A stretch of DNA of 64,000 nucleotides from Dasania marina DSM 21967 (GCF_000373485.1 NZ_KB891575.1:186001-250000), one strand, 5' to 3'. Shown: positions 1-9,199, counted from the first letter of the stretch. The notes: a model not told the origin generated them from the sequence alone. Numbers and translations: made by a program.

Positions 1-51
1 GATAAGGGTAAAACCTCTCTCGCGCTTAGCGCGGCGCGCATTAACAGGCAT
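1..51 (-). CDS. mshD: MshD-like prepilin, N-terminus only (runs off the window)
   Basis: Only the first 17 codons are in the window. They read MPVNARRAKRERGFTLI, a type IV prepilin leader with the cleavage/methylation signal RG^FTLI, as in minor pilins processed by a PilD-type peptidase. The ATG (49-51) lies inside the last codons of the upstream prepilin gene, so the two are translationally coupled. In Vibrio MSHA loci the gene after mshC is mshD, a minor pilin; the name here rests on position and leader only. The body of the gene is outside the window. Confidence 0.7.
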   Translation of the reverse strand, partial: MPVNARRAKRERGFTLI

Positions 52-526
52 GTACATACCCTACCGGATTGACACAAACCGCTAAGCCCATAGCTGCTAT
101 GTTTATTTTTTGTTCAAGGGAAAATTGCGTACCGACCGAAGGGCAGCCATCAAGAGCATTGCCCAAGCCATCAAAAAATATTCGCGTATCCACTATGGCT
201 ACATCGGCATCAACCACTATGCCATTGCGCCATTCTTCAGTGGGGCCAATTTTTTCAAAAATAGGGCCCGCTAAACGCACCACAGAAATGACGTTGCTGG
301 TGATATCGAGAAAGTAACAAGAGCTGGGGTTTCTATCGTACATGGCACGCTGTTGCGCCATGCGAGCAGCGGCAATAATTTGATCTTGCGCGGAGTAAGC
401 CGAGAAATCGTTAGTGCCAGTAAAGGAGGGAATAGCCGCAACGGCTAAAACACCTAGCAACACCATCACCGAAACGAGCTCGATGAGGGTGAAGCCAGAT
501 TGGCTGGCTGCTTTTGGGTTTTTCAT
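41..526 (-). CDS. mshC: MSHA minor prepilin, MshC-like
   Basis: A 161-residue protein with a short basic leader, the prepilin site SG^FTLIELVSV at about residues 10-20, and a hydrophobic N-terminal helix to about residue 34. This is the standard architecture of type IV minor pilins, inserted in the inner membrane and assembled by the MshE/MshG machinery. Cysteines at the C-terminal end could form the disulfide loop usual for this family. The start ATG at 526 is the only one before the leader. The stop overlaps the next prepilin gene by 11 bp. Assignment as MshC comes from order (mshB-mshA-mshC-mshD in Vibrio) and size; the globular part is too divergent to confirm by eye. Confidence 0.75.
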   Translation of the reverse strand: MKNPKAASQSGFTLIELVSVMVLLGVLAVAAIPSFTGTNDFSAYSAQDQIIAAARMAQQRAMYDRNPSSCYFLDITSNVISVVRLAGPIFEKIGPTEEWRNGIVVDADVAIVDTRIFFDGLGNALDGCPSVGTQFSLEQKINIAAMGLAVCVNPVGYVHAC

Positions 527-563
527 AGGCGGCCAACAAAAAAGAGCAAAAATTTGCTCTGAA

Positions 564-1067
564 TTAATTACAATTCGATTTTGTCACTACTACATCGGGA
601 ATATCTGTTGCAGCTGTTGCCTCAGTAAACTCTAGACGGCAAGTTGCTGAATATCCCATGTAAACTGTTACACCACCAGCTGTAGTTGGAGGCGCAGCAG
701 CCATTGTTGTATCTGTAGTCCACGCGCCACCAAGTAGAAAGCCTTCTCCATCTATATCAACAGCCGTCGGGGTACCTAAACCTAAAGAGTAAGCATTGAT
801 GTGGCCATTAGTAACATAAATATCGAGGGTACCATCTGCATCGCTATCAATTTGGGCAACACCGCTTGTCTTAGAATCCAATAATGCTCTAGCAAAAATT
901 TGCGTATCGGCTCCTTGAATAGCGCCTTTAATACCCTGCAAAGTTGCTTCCTTCGCATCCGCCTGCAAGTTAATAAAACGCGGCAAAGCCGTCACAGCCA
1001 ATATACCTAGTAACACAATAACGGCTACCAATTCGATTAGGGTAAAACCCGATTGTTGTTGTTTCAT
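564..1067 (-). CDS. mshA: MSHA major pilin-like prepilin (MshA-like)
   Basis: A 167-residue prepilin with a six-residue leader, SG^FTLIELVAVIVLLG and the PRFINLQADA stretch that is typical of MshA/MshB pilins after the first helix. Two cysteines near the C-terminus can form the D-region disulfide. A good Shine-Dalgarno (AGAGGAAC) precedes ATG 1067. It is probably the shaft subunit of a mannose-sensitive-haemagglutinin type pilus used for surface attachment. The large Ala/Thr/Gly-rich middle is expected of a surface-exposed subunit. It could instead be a second MshB-type pilin; the order (second of three) favours MshA. Confidence 0.75.
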   Translation of the reverse strand: MKQQQSGFTLIELVAVIVLLGILAVTALPRFINLQADAKEATLQGIKGAIQGADTQIFARALLDSKTSGVAQIDSDADGTLDIYVTNGHINAYSLGLGTPTAVDIDGEGFLLGGAWTTDTTMAAAPPTTAGGVTVYMGYSATCRLEFTEATAATDIPDVVVTKSNCN

Positions 1068-1100
1068 GGTGTTCCTCTCTTTCTTATAAAAATTATAATA

Positions 1101-1709
1101 CTAGTTAAGGTTGGGCTTGGTGATAATCACCTCGCCGTCTGCTAAATCATAATCAAAGTAATGGGTGGCCACGGCACTGGGCTTACCATTAACGATTAAT
1201 TCGTATCGGCATATATCGGCGGTATTGCCGGTGTCATCACCGCCCGCTTGATCGATTACCGAAGCAAAATATTTGGCATTCACCCTGTCGTTAGGGTTGG
1301 TGGTGATAGCTGGTGCGGTTTGCATCACGCTTAACCACACCTCTACACACTCGGTGGCGGTTTGGCTATCTTCCGAGGCGTCGCTGGCGGGATCAGTATT
1401 GGCAGGCCAGCCCGACTCATTCATATAAATAATTTTGCCATCCAGGTTAATAGCTACTTTATTGCTGGGCGAGGTATTGCTGCCGCCTTTAAAACCATCC
1501 ACCAACCACTTGGCGCGGGCAATATTGATGCCGGTGACAAAGCCTCCCGTCATGCCCTCTAAACTGGCAATTTCGGCCTGTTCGGTGACATCTAAAAACC
1601 GCGGTAGCGCCTGAGCCGCCAATAAACCAATAAGCACGATCACCACTACCATTTCGATAAGGGTAAAACCCGCTTGCTTTCGGCCTGCTGTAATCTTGTT
1701 TTTATTCAT
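1101..1709 (-). CDS. mshB: MSHA prepilin, MshB-like
   Basis: A 202-residue prepilin with leader MNKNKITAGRKQAG and mature N-terminus FTLIEMVVVIVLIGLLAAQ. The PRFLDVTEQAEIASLEG segment matches the MshA/MshB class. I prefer ATG 1709 over an upstream in-frame TTG because it gives a normal-length basic leader. It is the first gene after the 7-bp repeat array, so it probably starts the pilin operon; MSHA loci are known to be split into an assembly operon and a pilin operon at this point. It is a minor or initiating pilin by position. The stop is followed by a 33-bp gap to the next prepilin. Confidence 0.75.
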   Translation of the reverse strand: MNKNKITAGRKQAGFTLIEMVVVIVLIGLLAAQALPRFLDVTEQAEIASLEGMTGGFVTGINIARAKWLVDGFKGGSNTSPSNKVAINLDGKIIYMNESGWPANTDPASDASEDSQTATECVEVWLSVMQTAPAITTNPNDRVNAKYFASVIDQAGGDDTGNTADICRYELIVNGKPSAVATHYFDYDLADGEVIITKPNLN

Positions 1710-1793
1710 TTTTTCATTGTACTCATCGCAATATTGCAAGTATAGACAATAATTTAGGGTTTACTTCTAATACTTTACATTAATTTGTAATTC

Positions 1794-1963
1794 AGTCTCT
1801 AGTCTCTAGTCTCTAGTCTCTAGTCTCTAGTCTCTAGTCTCTAGTCTCTAGTCTCTAGTCTCTAGTCTCTAGTCTCTAGTCTCTAGTCTCTAGTCTCTAG
1901 TCTCTAGTCTCTAGTCTCTAGTCTCTAGTCTCTAGTCTCTAGTCTCTAGTCTCTAGTCTCTAG
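1794..1963 (+). repeat. Perfect 7-bp tandem array (AGTCTCT, about 24 copies)
   Basis: The unit AGTCTCT is repeated without interruption for 170 bp (24.3 copies; AGAGACT on the strand of the pilus genes). It fills most of the gap between mshG and mshB, about 85 bp upstream of the mshB start. The rest of the gap (1710-1793 and 1964-2039) shows no gene. Such perfect heptamer arrays are prone to slippage and could alter promoter spacing of the pilin operon. A degenerate relic with similar sequence lies at 43590-43640. Confidence 0.97.
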
Positions 1964-2039
1964 AAAATTTTTGCTCGTGGCTAGCGCCTGTCAACTACTT
2001 TCTGCCGTTCATCTAGTGACTATCAACTAGCGACTCACC

Positions 2040-3257
2040 TTATTTTCCCTGCATCACACTCATCATGTCCCACATAGGCAGGAAGATACCCAGCGCCAAG
2101 ACCATCACTATACCGGCTATACACACGATTAATATGGGCTCTATCATGCTGCTGAGGTTTTGCAGGTCGTAATCCACCTCTTCTTCGTAATACAGCGCTA
2201 CTTCAGCCAATAGCTCGTCAATCTGGCCAGTTTCTTCGCCCACTTGTAGCATTTGCAACACTAGCGGGGTAAACATCTGTGATTGGGTGGAGGTGCGTAG
2301 CAAGCTCTCGCCCCGTTGTATGCCATCGCGCATGCCACTAATTTTTTCGCCTATATGGCGATTGCCCACCGCCTTGGCGGTTAAATCCAGCGCCTGTATT
2401 AGCGGCACCCCCGAACCCAACATCATGGCAAAGCAGCGGCTAAAACGCGCCAGCATAGAACGCTCTAAGATGCTGCCGATTAAGGGTACGCGCAGCTTGC
2501 TTCTATCCCACCAACGCTCACCGTCATCGGTTTGTAAGTAATAACGTACCCCAAAAACCACTAATACTATGCCCACTGCCAATAGATGCCAGTAATTGAC
2601 AAAAAACCAAGAGGTGCCTATTAGCACCTTAGTGGCCCAAGGCAGGTCGGCACCAAACTTGGCAAACATATCGGCAAACACAGGTATCACGAATAAGTTT
2701 AATATCACTATCGCGATGCTAATAGCGATAAGCACAAACATGGGGTAGCGCACGGCGGTTTTAATACGCCGCCTAGTGTCTTTTTCTAAGGCCAAATATT
2801 GCGCCAGCTGCTGAAAGGCTAAATCTAATCTACCGGTGTTTTCACCCACCTGCACAATATTGACGTACAGATCGTCAAATACATCTCCGTGGCGCCGCAG
2901 GGCACTGGATAAGGCCACACCCGTGTTGAGGGTATTACCCACATCAAGCAACACCTTGGCTAAGGTTTCGTTGCTAACCGATGCCGCCATACCGCGTATG
3001 GACTGGTTAATCGCCACCCCTGCCCGATTTAAGCTATACATTTGGCGGCTGAACATAATCAGTTCTTCCAGGGCGACTTTTTGCTTAAACAGCCTAGGCA
3101 GTTCTAAAGCCGTTTTTTCTACGGTTTCGGCTATAGCTATGGGGGTTACCCCGCGCCCCTGTAGCTGGCTGGCCACCGCATCCACCGACAAGCCCTCTAA
3201 GGTACCGGAGACTAGCTCGCCGCCGCGGTCCCTGCCTCTGTATTTAAACTGCGCCAT
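2040..3257 (-). CDS. mshG: MSHA inner-membrane platform protein MshG
   Basis: A 405-residue PilC/GspF-family protein, the inner-membrane platform that couples the assembly ATPase to pilin polymerisation. It has two T2SF cytoplasmic domains (about 65-170 and 268-375), each followed by hydrophobic segments (about 172-195, 215-240 and 377-398). Both domains carry the typical GEETGQI/GENTGRL-type turn. It starts 3 bp after the mshE stop, so the two are coupled. The length matches the family. The function is inferred from the family and from the complete surrounding pilus operon. Confidence 0.92.
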   Translation of the reverse strand: MAQFKYRGRDRGGELVSGTLEGLSVDAVASQLQGRGVTPIAIAETVEKTALELPRLFKQKVALEELIMFSRQMYSLNRAGVAINQSIRGMAASVSNETLAKVLLDVGNTLNTGVALSSALRRHGDVFDDLYVNIVQVGENTGRLDLAFQQLAQYLALEKDTRRRIKTAVRYPMFVLIAISIAIVILNLFVIPVFADMFAKFGADLPWATKVLIGTSWFFVNYWHLLAVGIVLVVFGVRYYLQTDDGERWWDRSKLRVPLIGSILERSMLARFSRCFAMMLGSGVPLIQALDLTAKAVGNRHIGEKISGMRDGIQRGESLLRTSTQSQMFTPLVLQMLQVGEETGQIDELLAEVALYYEEEVDYDLQNLSSMIEPILIVCIAGIVMVLALGIFLPMWDMMSVMQGK

Positions 3258-3260
3258 GGC

Positions 3261-5021
3261 TTAAGCCTCTGCCTCGGGCTGTTGCGGCACCTGCGCTACG
3301 ACTTTAACCTCACCCTCTTCCGCTATTTGCTCAGATACCCGTAGCACCTCCTCTATAGAGGTAACCCCCTGCACGGCAAAATCCAAGGCGCAAAGGGTTA
3401 GCGGCTTAAAGCCAGGCTGCTTTCTCGCGGCACTGGCAAAAGCGATGGGGTCAGATACCCGCAGGGCATCGGCCATTTCATTGTCAATTTCCAGTAATTC
3501 AAAAATACCTATACGACCGCGGTAACCGGTGTGATTACAATGGGAACAACCACGGCCAGTACTAAAGGTCATGTTTTCAACATCACTGACTAAAGCCCGT
3601 AACCATTGCTGCTCTTGCGCTGAGGGCTGATAGGATTGGCGGCAACTTTCACAGATGCGGCGCACCAAACGCTGAGCCACTACCGCCCGTAGCGAACTAG
3701 CCACCAAATAGCCTTCCAAGCCAACATCAATTAAGCGCATGGCGGAGGTAATAGCGTCATTGGTATGTAAAGTAGATAACACTAAGTGACCAGTAAGCGA
3801 GGCACGCACGGCGATTTCTGCCGTCTCTTGGTCACGAATCTCACCGATTAACAATATATCGGGATCTTGCCGTAAGGTGGAGCGCAGCACTTGGCCAAAG
3901 CCTAGGCCAATTTTTTCATTTACCTGCACCTGAGTAATACGCGGCAAGGTGTATTCCACCGGATCTTCTACGGTAATGATTTTCTTTTCGGCTTTGTTTA
4001 GCTCTTGTAGTGCGCCATAGAGCGTGGTGGTTTTACCGCTACCGGTAGGCCCGGTAACCAAAATCAAACCATGGGGTCTGGTCACTTGGCGGCGGAATCT
4101 TGCCAGTAAATCTTTGGGCATGCCCACGTGATTTAAATCTATGGCACCGTCGCCCTGATCCAGCAAACGCATCACCACCGACTCACCAAACTGGGCCGGC
4201 AAGGTGGATATACGCACATCGATGCTGCGGCCTTTTACCGATATATTAAAACGGCCATCTTGGGGCAGGCGTTTTTCGGAAATATTTAAACCTGACATCA
4301 GCTTTAAACGCAGCACTAGCGCCGGGGCGATGCGCTTTTCGTTCATGACATGTTCTTGTAACACACCATCTACCCGCTGACGTATACGTAATACGGTTTC
4401 ATCGGGCTCTATATGTATATCGGAGGCTTTAACCTGCACCGCATCTTCAAAGATAGAGCGCAGTAATTTAACCACTGGCGCATCTTCGGCGCCGGTGGCT
4501 TCTAGATAATCTATATCGCCCTCGTCGTCGCCCATCTCATCGCCCAGCTCTTCAGCCAGCGACGAGATTTCATCGGTGCGTCTATACAATATGTCCAGCG
4601 AATCCAATAGCTCAGACTCACGTACTACCGCCAAATCCAAAGGCTGCTGAACAATGCGCGACAGCTCATCAAAGCCAAAAATATCGGTGGGGTCGGCCAT
4701 ACCAATCAGTATGTTTCCGTCTTGCTCTTTTAACACCACCGCCCTATAGCGGCGAGCATAGGTTTCCGGCAGACGTGCGGTTAAGTCAAAGTTAAAATCG
4801 TAGTTACGCAGCTGTATAAAAGGCACGGCCAATTGCTGTGACAACAGGTTGAGCATGGCGTCTTCTTCGATAAAACCTAAATCGATTAACGCCCTGCCCA
4901 ATTTTTTGCCACTGGTTTTTTGCGACGCTAAGGCATCGCCCAGCTGCTGATCGCTAATTAAACCTTTGCTAATCAGCAAATCACCTAAACGAATTTTTTT
5001 CACTTCTTTATTATTCGCCAT
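3261..5021 (-). CDS. mshE: MSHA pilus assembly ATPase MshE with c-di-GMP-binding N-domain
   Basis: A 586-residue PilB/GspE-type hexameric ATPase powering pilus extension. The N-terminus carries two MshEN-type motifs (RLGDLLISKGLISDQQL from residue 11 and LGRALIDLGFIEEDAM from 41), the known c-di-GMP-binding module. Then come the Walker A GPTGSGKT (324-331), Asp box, Walker B (ILLIGEIRD), His box and a four-cysteine zinc site (CESC 457-460, CSHC 492-495). ATG 5021 is chosen over an in-frame GTG at 5027 because GAGGG sits 5 bases before it. It overlaps the mshN end by 11 bp. Pilus extension here is therefore probably tuned by c-di-GMP. Confidence 0.93.
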   Translation of the reverse strand: MANNKEVKKIRLGDLLISKGLISDQQLGDALASQKTSGKKLGRALIDLGFIEEDAMLNLLSQQLAVPFIQLRNYDFNFDLTARLPETYARRYRAVVLKEQDGNILIGMADPTDIFGFDELSRIVQQPLDLAVVRESELLDSLDILYRRTDEISSLAEELGDEMGDDEGDIDYLEATGAEDAPVVKLLRSIFEDAVQVKASDIHIEPDETVLRIRQRVDGVLQEHVMNEKRIAPALVLRLKLMSGLNISEKRLPQDGRFNISVKGRSIDVRISTLPAQFGESVVMRLLDQGDGAIDLNHVGMPKDLLARFRRQVTRPHGLILVTGPTGSGKTTTLYGALQELNKAEKKIITVEDPVEYTLPRITQVQVNEKIGLGFGQVLRSTLRQDPDILLIGEIRDQETAEIAVRASLTGHLVLSTLHTNDAITSAMRLIDVGLEGYLVASSLRAVVAQRLVRRICESCRQSYQPSAQEQQWLRALVSDVENMTFSTGRGCSHCNHTGYRGRIGIFELLEIDNEMADALRVSDPIAFASAARKQPGFKPLTLCALDFAVQGVTSIEEVLRVSEQIAEEGEVKVVAQVPQQPEAEA

Positions 5022-6351
5022 TGGCACCCTCTACTGTCGATGATGGGTAAACGTTTACAGCGCCAGCTAAGGCCTCGTAGCGGCTGCGGGCATAGTCACG
5101 CAGCGATTGATTAATACGGCCTGCGCGCATAGCCTGTAAAAAATCGGCTCGCGCATCGGCTTTTAAGCCCGCTAACTCTTGTGATATAGCCAAGCCCACC
5201 CACCATGAACCCTGCCCGGAATCAAAGCGCAACAAGCTTTTATACACTTGTATGGACAAGGGATATTGCTTAGCGCGCTGCGCCGCCATAGCCAACAGTT
5301 CGTAGTAAGGGGTTTCCGATTTAAGATCAGGCTGCTTGCTTAATAATAACTGCACCGCTTTTTCAGGCTGCTGGTTAAGCACCAACAAATGCGCCTGCAA
5401 ACGACGCAATGCACTAGCCTTGGCAACAAGGCTGGGCTGCGTATCTAAGGCAGCCTGAGCATCGGCGTGACGATTTTGTTTTATTAACAGTTCAACCAAT
5501 AGTACCTGGCTAGCTAGCGCCTGCGGGTAGCGCTGGATAAATCTTCGCAGCAGCACTTCGGCGGCGGCTTCATCGCCACTACGTATGGCACTATTGGCCT
5601 CCTTAACCGTTAGCGTATCTTGTTGGCCCACAGTTAAAGGCGTACTGGTTTTTACACGCTGGGCAGGCGCGATGTTTTGTATGGCCACGGGTTTGGCTGC
5701 TACGGCGGCAGGCTTCGGGCCGCTAACCACGGGAGTGGGCTTAGCCACTAACAATAAACTTAACTGCTCACCGTTCTGACGCTCGCGCTTTACCAATACC
5801 GCCTGCTGTAAATCAAACAGCAGCACCATGCCTTCTTTATACGGGCGAAATGAAACGGCACTCACCGGTGCTTGCGCCGACGCCAAGTGCGGTGGTAATT
5901 GCGCAAGCACCTGATTAAAAGTTATCGCTAACTGGCGCTGATTATTAGTCAGCTGATAATCCAGTGGCTGCGTGGCCACAATATGTACCTGCAAACCCTC
6001 GGCAGTTGGTTCAAAGTTTATCGCGCTTATAGTAGGCTGTGCCGGCGCTTGCGTAGGGCTAGTATTTTCCATGGACTTGTTGTTAAGCGCGGAGGCATCT
6101 CTAGGCTTAGCTTGCTCAGCCTGTACGAGTATTTTCTGTGCCTCAACGAGACTAGATGGCGCTCGGTACTGTTGCCACAACACGATTGCCACTGCGGCTA
6201 AAGTCAGCACCAACAACAGCGCATACCAAGGCCGTTTGGGGGTTTTGCGTGTAGGTGCCTGCGCGGTTAACCATTCTAAATTTTCACTTTGGGCAGGCTG
6301 ATCTACGCGACGTTTTTCTAGATCATTGAGCATGTCATTCACTAAACTCAC
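5011..6351 (-). CDS. mshN: MSHA biogenesis protein MshN (TPR)
   Basis: A 446-residue protein with a cytoplasmic start (MSLVNDMLNDLEKRR), one transmembrane helix at about residues 40-60 (WYALLLVLTLAAVAIVLW), a Pro/Ala-rich periplasmic linker, an AMIN-like segment and C-terminal TPR-type repeats. This is the MshN layout. The GTG start at 6351 overlaps the mshM stop in a GTGA arrangement and is preceded by GGAG; the longer upstream reading is inside mshM. MshN is needed for MSHA assembly and probably links the secretin/ATPase parts in the periplasm. The exact role is unproven. Confidence 0.85.
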   Translation of the reverse strand: MSLVNDMLNDLEKRRVDQPAQSENLEWLTAQAPTRKTPKRPWYALLLVLTLAAVAIVLWQQYRAPSSLVEAQKILVQAEQAKPRDASALNNKSMENTSPTQAPAQPTISAINFEPTAEGLQVHIVATQPLDYQLTNNQRQLAITFNQVLAQLPPHLASAQAPVSAVSFRPYKEGMVLLFDLQQAVLVKRERQNGEQLSLLLVAKPTPVVSGPKPAAVAAKPVAIQNIAPAQRVKTSTPLTVGQQDTLTVKEANSAIRSGDEAAAEVLLRRFIQRYPQALASQVLLVELLIKQNRHADAQAALDTQPSLVAKASALRRLQAHLLVLNQQPEKAVQLLLSKQPDLKSETPYYELLAMAAQRAKQYPLSIQVYKSLLRFDSGQGSWWVGLAISQELAGLKADARADFLQAMRAGRINQSLRDYARSRYEALAGAVNVYPSSTVEGANGE

Positions 6352-7202
6352 GAGCACACACTCCAAAACCAACGCATCAATACATTAGGTAATACCGCAT
6401 CCTCGGTATCATTAATTGCCGCCAACACATGCCGCCTCTCGATTTGTTTTACCCCTTTACCATAGGCGCACATTAAAGATTTATGGCACAACATATTAAT
6501 CAGCCTAGGCACCCCTCTGCTGGCCTTAGCAACCAAAACCACAGCACTACTGTGAAACAATTGCTCACCATGATAGCCAGCGGTGTTTAATCGATGCTGT
6601 ATATAGCTGCCCACACCATCGGTATCCATGGGCGTCAATTGACAGGAAAAAGTGATGCGCTGTTTTAATTGCCGCAATTCGTGCAAGGCTAGCAATCTAT
6701 CTAACTCAGGCTGGCCAAATAAAACGATATGGATTAATTTACTGGTTTCGGTTTCTAAGTTGGAAATTAAACGCAGCGCCTCTAAGGTTTTTTCGGGCAT
6801 GGTTTGCGCTTCATCAATTATCAACACTACCCGCTTACCTTCAGCCACTAACTCAATTAAACGTTCATTAATCGCTTTTTGAAATTCATTGATGCCATCG
6901 CGGGTTTTACATTTCACCCCCAACTCTTCCGCCAGGGCCTTATATAAAGCCGCGGGGTTTAAAAATGGATTGGGGATGTAAGCGCTGTAATAGTCATCGC
7001 CTAAACTGTTTAATAACTTACGACATAATAAGGTTTTACCGGTACCAACCTCACCAACTACCTTAATAAAACCCTCGCCATTACTTAGCGCTACGCGCAA
7101 CATATTAAAGGCTTCGCGATAGGCCCTGACATTAAAAAAGTACGAGGTATTGGGTGTTAAACCAAATGGCTGTTCTTTTAACCCAAAGTATTCGTTATAC
7201 AT
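6348..7202 (-). CDS. mshM: MSHA ATPase MshM (ExeA/GspA-like AAA)
   Basis: A 284-residue AAA ATPase of the ExeA/GspA N-domain type. The start MYNEYFGLKEQPFGLTPNT is typical of the family. Walker A GEVGTGKT is at 50-57 and Walker B LIIDEA at 127-132, followed by sensor-region residues and an arginine-rich C-terminal lid. Members help insert or remodel the secretin through peptidoglycan. Here it sits directly after the secretin gene and overlaps mshN by 4 bp (GTGA), as in other MSHA operons. It lacks the peptidoglycan-binding C-terminal domain of full-length ExeA. Confidence 0.9.
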   Translation of the reverse strand: MYNEYFGLKEQPFGLTPNTSYFFNVRAYREAFNMLRVALSNGEGFIKVVGEVGTGKTLLCRKLLNSLGDDYYSAYIPNPFLNPAALYKALAEELGVKCKTRDGINEFQKAINERLIELVAEGKRVVLIIDEAQTMPEKTLEALRLISNLETETSKLIHIVLFGQPELDRLLALHELRQLKQRITFSCQLTPMDTDGVGSYIQHRLNTAGYHGEQLFHSSAVVLVAKASRGVPRLINMLCHKSLMCAYGKGVKQIERRHVLAAINDTEDAVLPNVLMRWFWSVCS

Positions 7203-7230
7203 AATTGTTGCCGCTTAGCAAAACGCTAAT

Positions 7231-8886
7231 CTATTGTCGCCCAAAGTACATGGGCTCCATGGCATCGCGAAACTGGTCGAAGCGTCGCGCTGATTCATTC
7301 AGCGACTCCGTCATACCATCGGCACCGACGATAACGGGCTTAAGCAAAATCACCAATTCGCTTTTAACGGTTTTATTGCGCTCTTGGGTAAATAAATGCC
7401 CTAGTAAAGGGATATCCGATAAACCCGGCATACCGGAGTTATCTTCTACCGCAGTGTCTTGCATCAGGCCGCCCAACACCACCACATCACCGCTGCGAGC
7501 ATACACGATGCTATCAGTTTCACGTATGGTGCTTAGCGCTAAAGGTAACTCCAACACTGAGTCACCTAAACTCACTATCTTAACTTGATCAGATACTTCG
7601 CTAATTGACGGGTGTATATGCAGAATAATTTCATTATCCCCACTGATTTGCGGGGTAACATCTAAGGCTATGCCTGAGAAGAACGGCGTCAATTCCACTT
7701 CGGGGCTACTAGTAGTCCCGCCGGAAGAGGTCGTTGTAGTATTAGACACCTGGGTGACAAAAAACTCATCCCGGCCCACTTTAATCACCGCCTGCTGATT
7801 ATTAACCGTTGATATTCTTGGACTGGATAACACCTGCACATTGCCCTGGGTTTCCAGTAATTGAATTACCCCGAAGAAGTCGCCAGTATCAAAAGCCAAG
7901 CCAAATACGCCACCGGCAGCCGTGGCAGGTGACGAGCCACTAAGGCCAAAGGCTAAGCTATTATTGCTGCCGGGGTCAGCCAAGGCGGTCCAGTTAATGC
8001 CGCTTTGATAGCCATCGGATAATTGCACTTCTAAAATTTTTGCCTCTAACACCACCTGCCTGCGCATGATTAATTCGGTGCTGCGTAAATATTCTCGCAC
8101 CACCTCTAATTCACCGGCATCGGCTTTGACTACAATCACACCCGCTTGCGGTGTCACCACCACACTGCGGCCATCACCGCTACCAATTAACATGCCTAGA
8201 GTTCGCCTTAGCTCCCCCCAAAAATCTGACTCGGTAGTAGTTTCTATTAAAGTGCCGACAGAGGTAGCACCACCATTGCGGCCGCCCCCGCTATTATTCT
8301 TTTTGCTGGAGCTGTTGCTATTATTGTTGCCGCCACTATTGCTGCTACCGGCACTAGTCACCTGACCGGCACTAACTTTGGTTTCGGAAAGGCCGCGACG
8401 TTTCAAACTTAAGTAATCAATTTTAAACATTTCTGACTGCAGGCCATCGGGTAACACCTGATACAGATTGCCACGCTTTTTATAGGGATAGCCGTAAACT
8501 TCACGCACCACGTCCATCACCTCTTCTACGCTGACATTGCGTAATTCCAAGCTAATAGTGCCGGTAACGCCTGGGTGCACCACCATATTGTAAGACGTAT
8601 CTTTTACCAGCCCCATAAAAAAGCTGCGCGCATCAACATCATCGACATAAATCTCAAAGCGCTCTTCTTCATTACTCGCGGCGCTCAACTGCGAGCCCAC
8701 GCTGGGCAATAGGGCATCGCTAATCGCCGCTGGCGGCTCGCCAGCGGTAGCTTTAGGCTGCGCTGCATCAGTGAGAATTTGCCTTGCATTATCAACCGTA
8801 CTGGCATCCCGAGTTTCCATGGGAGTCCACGCACAGGAGGCTAATAGCACAAGTACACTAGAGCTTATTATTTGCCGACCGACCAT
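7231..8886 (-). CDS. mshL: MSHA secretin MshL (outer-membrane lipoprotein)
   Basis: A 551-residue PilQ/GspD-family secretin that forms the outer-membrane pore for the pilus. It begins with a lipoprotein signal peptide (LLASC, Cys18). An N-terminal STN/N0-type domain (about 75-130) is followed by a Ser/Asn/Gly-rich linker (about 177-205), an N1-like domain and the C-terminal secretin beta-domain with VPLLGxLF-like end motif (DIPLLGHLFTQE). It is followed 28 bp later by mshM and begins exactly after the mshK stop. The low-complexity linker is somewhat long but within family variation. Confidence 0.93.
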   Translation of the reverse strand: MVGRQIISSSVLVLLASCAWTPMETRDASTVDNARQILTDAAQPKATAGEPPAAISDALLPSVGSQLSAASNEEERFEIYVDDVDARSFFMGLVKDTSYNMVVHPGVTGTISLELRNVSVEEVMDVVREVYGYPYKKRGNLYQVLPDGLQSEMFKIDYLSLKRRGLSETKVSAGQVTSAGSSNSGGNNNSNSSSKKNNSGGGRNGGATSVGTLIETTTESDFWGELRRTLGMLIGSGDGRSVVVTPQAGVIVVKADAGELEVVREYLRSTELIMRRQVVLEAKILEVQLSDGYQSGINWTALADPGSNNSLAFGLSGSSPATAAGGVFGLAFDTGDFFGVIQLLETQGNVQVLSSPRISTVNNQQAVIKVGRDEFFVTQVSNTTTTSSGGTTSSPEVELTPFFSGIALDVTPQISGDNEIILHIHPSISEVSDQVKIVSLGDSVLELPLALSTIRETDSIVYARSGDVVVLGGLMQDTAVEDNSGMPGLSDIPLLGHLFTQERNKTVKSELVILLKPVIVGADGMTESLNESARRFDQFRDAMEPMYFGRQ

Positions 8887-9198
8887 TTATTGTTCCCGCC
8901 TTATTGCGACTCGTTTTGGCTTTAATTCTATAACACGCCCGTTTTTATCTAAGCGCACTAGCTTATGGCTAATTGAAAGTACTGTTGCGCCGTTAATGCT
9001 TTCGCCCGCCGAGAGAGCTTTGCCATTAATAATAGCGACCTTACGTGTATCTGATATTAATACACTGTTTAAATAATATTGTATTTTAGCCGCTCGCTCC
9101 GCGCCAAAACCCGGCGGCTTAGTGGGGTCAGAGGCCAACGCCTGTGCGCTTAGCGCCCACACCGCAACTAGCAATAAAATAGCTTTATCTAAGCGCAT
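8887..9198 (-). CDS. mshK: MSHA biogenesis protein MshK (PilP-like)
   Basis: A 103-residue exported protein: basic start, hydrophobic core, ALA/S signal-peptidase site, then DPTKPPGF, the conserved MshK/PilP-like start of the mature chain. A C-terminal region has SISHKLVRLDKNGRV, the small HR-domain typical of secretin-interacting periplasmic proteins. ATG 9198 is chosen because AGG lies 6-8 bases upstream; an in-frame GTG at 9207 is less good. It is adjacent to the secretin gene with no gap. It probably links secretin to the inner-membrane MshJ/PilN complex. Confidence 0.85.
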   Translation of the reverse strand: MRLDKAILLLVAVWALSAQALASDPTKPPGFGAERAAKIQYYLNSVLISDTRKVAIINGKALSAGESINGATVLSISHKLVRLDKNGRVIELKPKRVAIRREQ

Positions 9199-9199
9199 G

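Noticed and set aside
1794..1963. Regular array considered as a CRISPR
   Set aside because: The unit is 7 bp with no spacers, so it is a simple tandem repeat; no cas genes are present.
8066..8365. Plus-strand frame antisense to the Ser/Asn linker of the secretin gene
   Set aside because: Its leucine-rich tail is simply the complement of the low-complexity linker codons.
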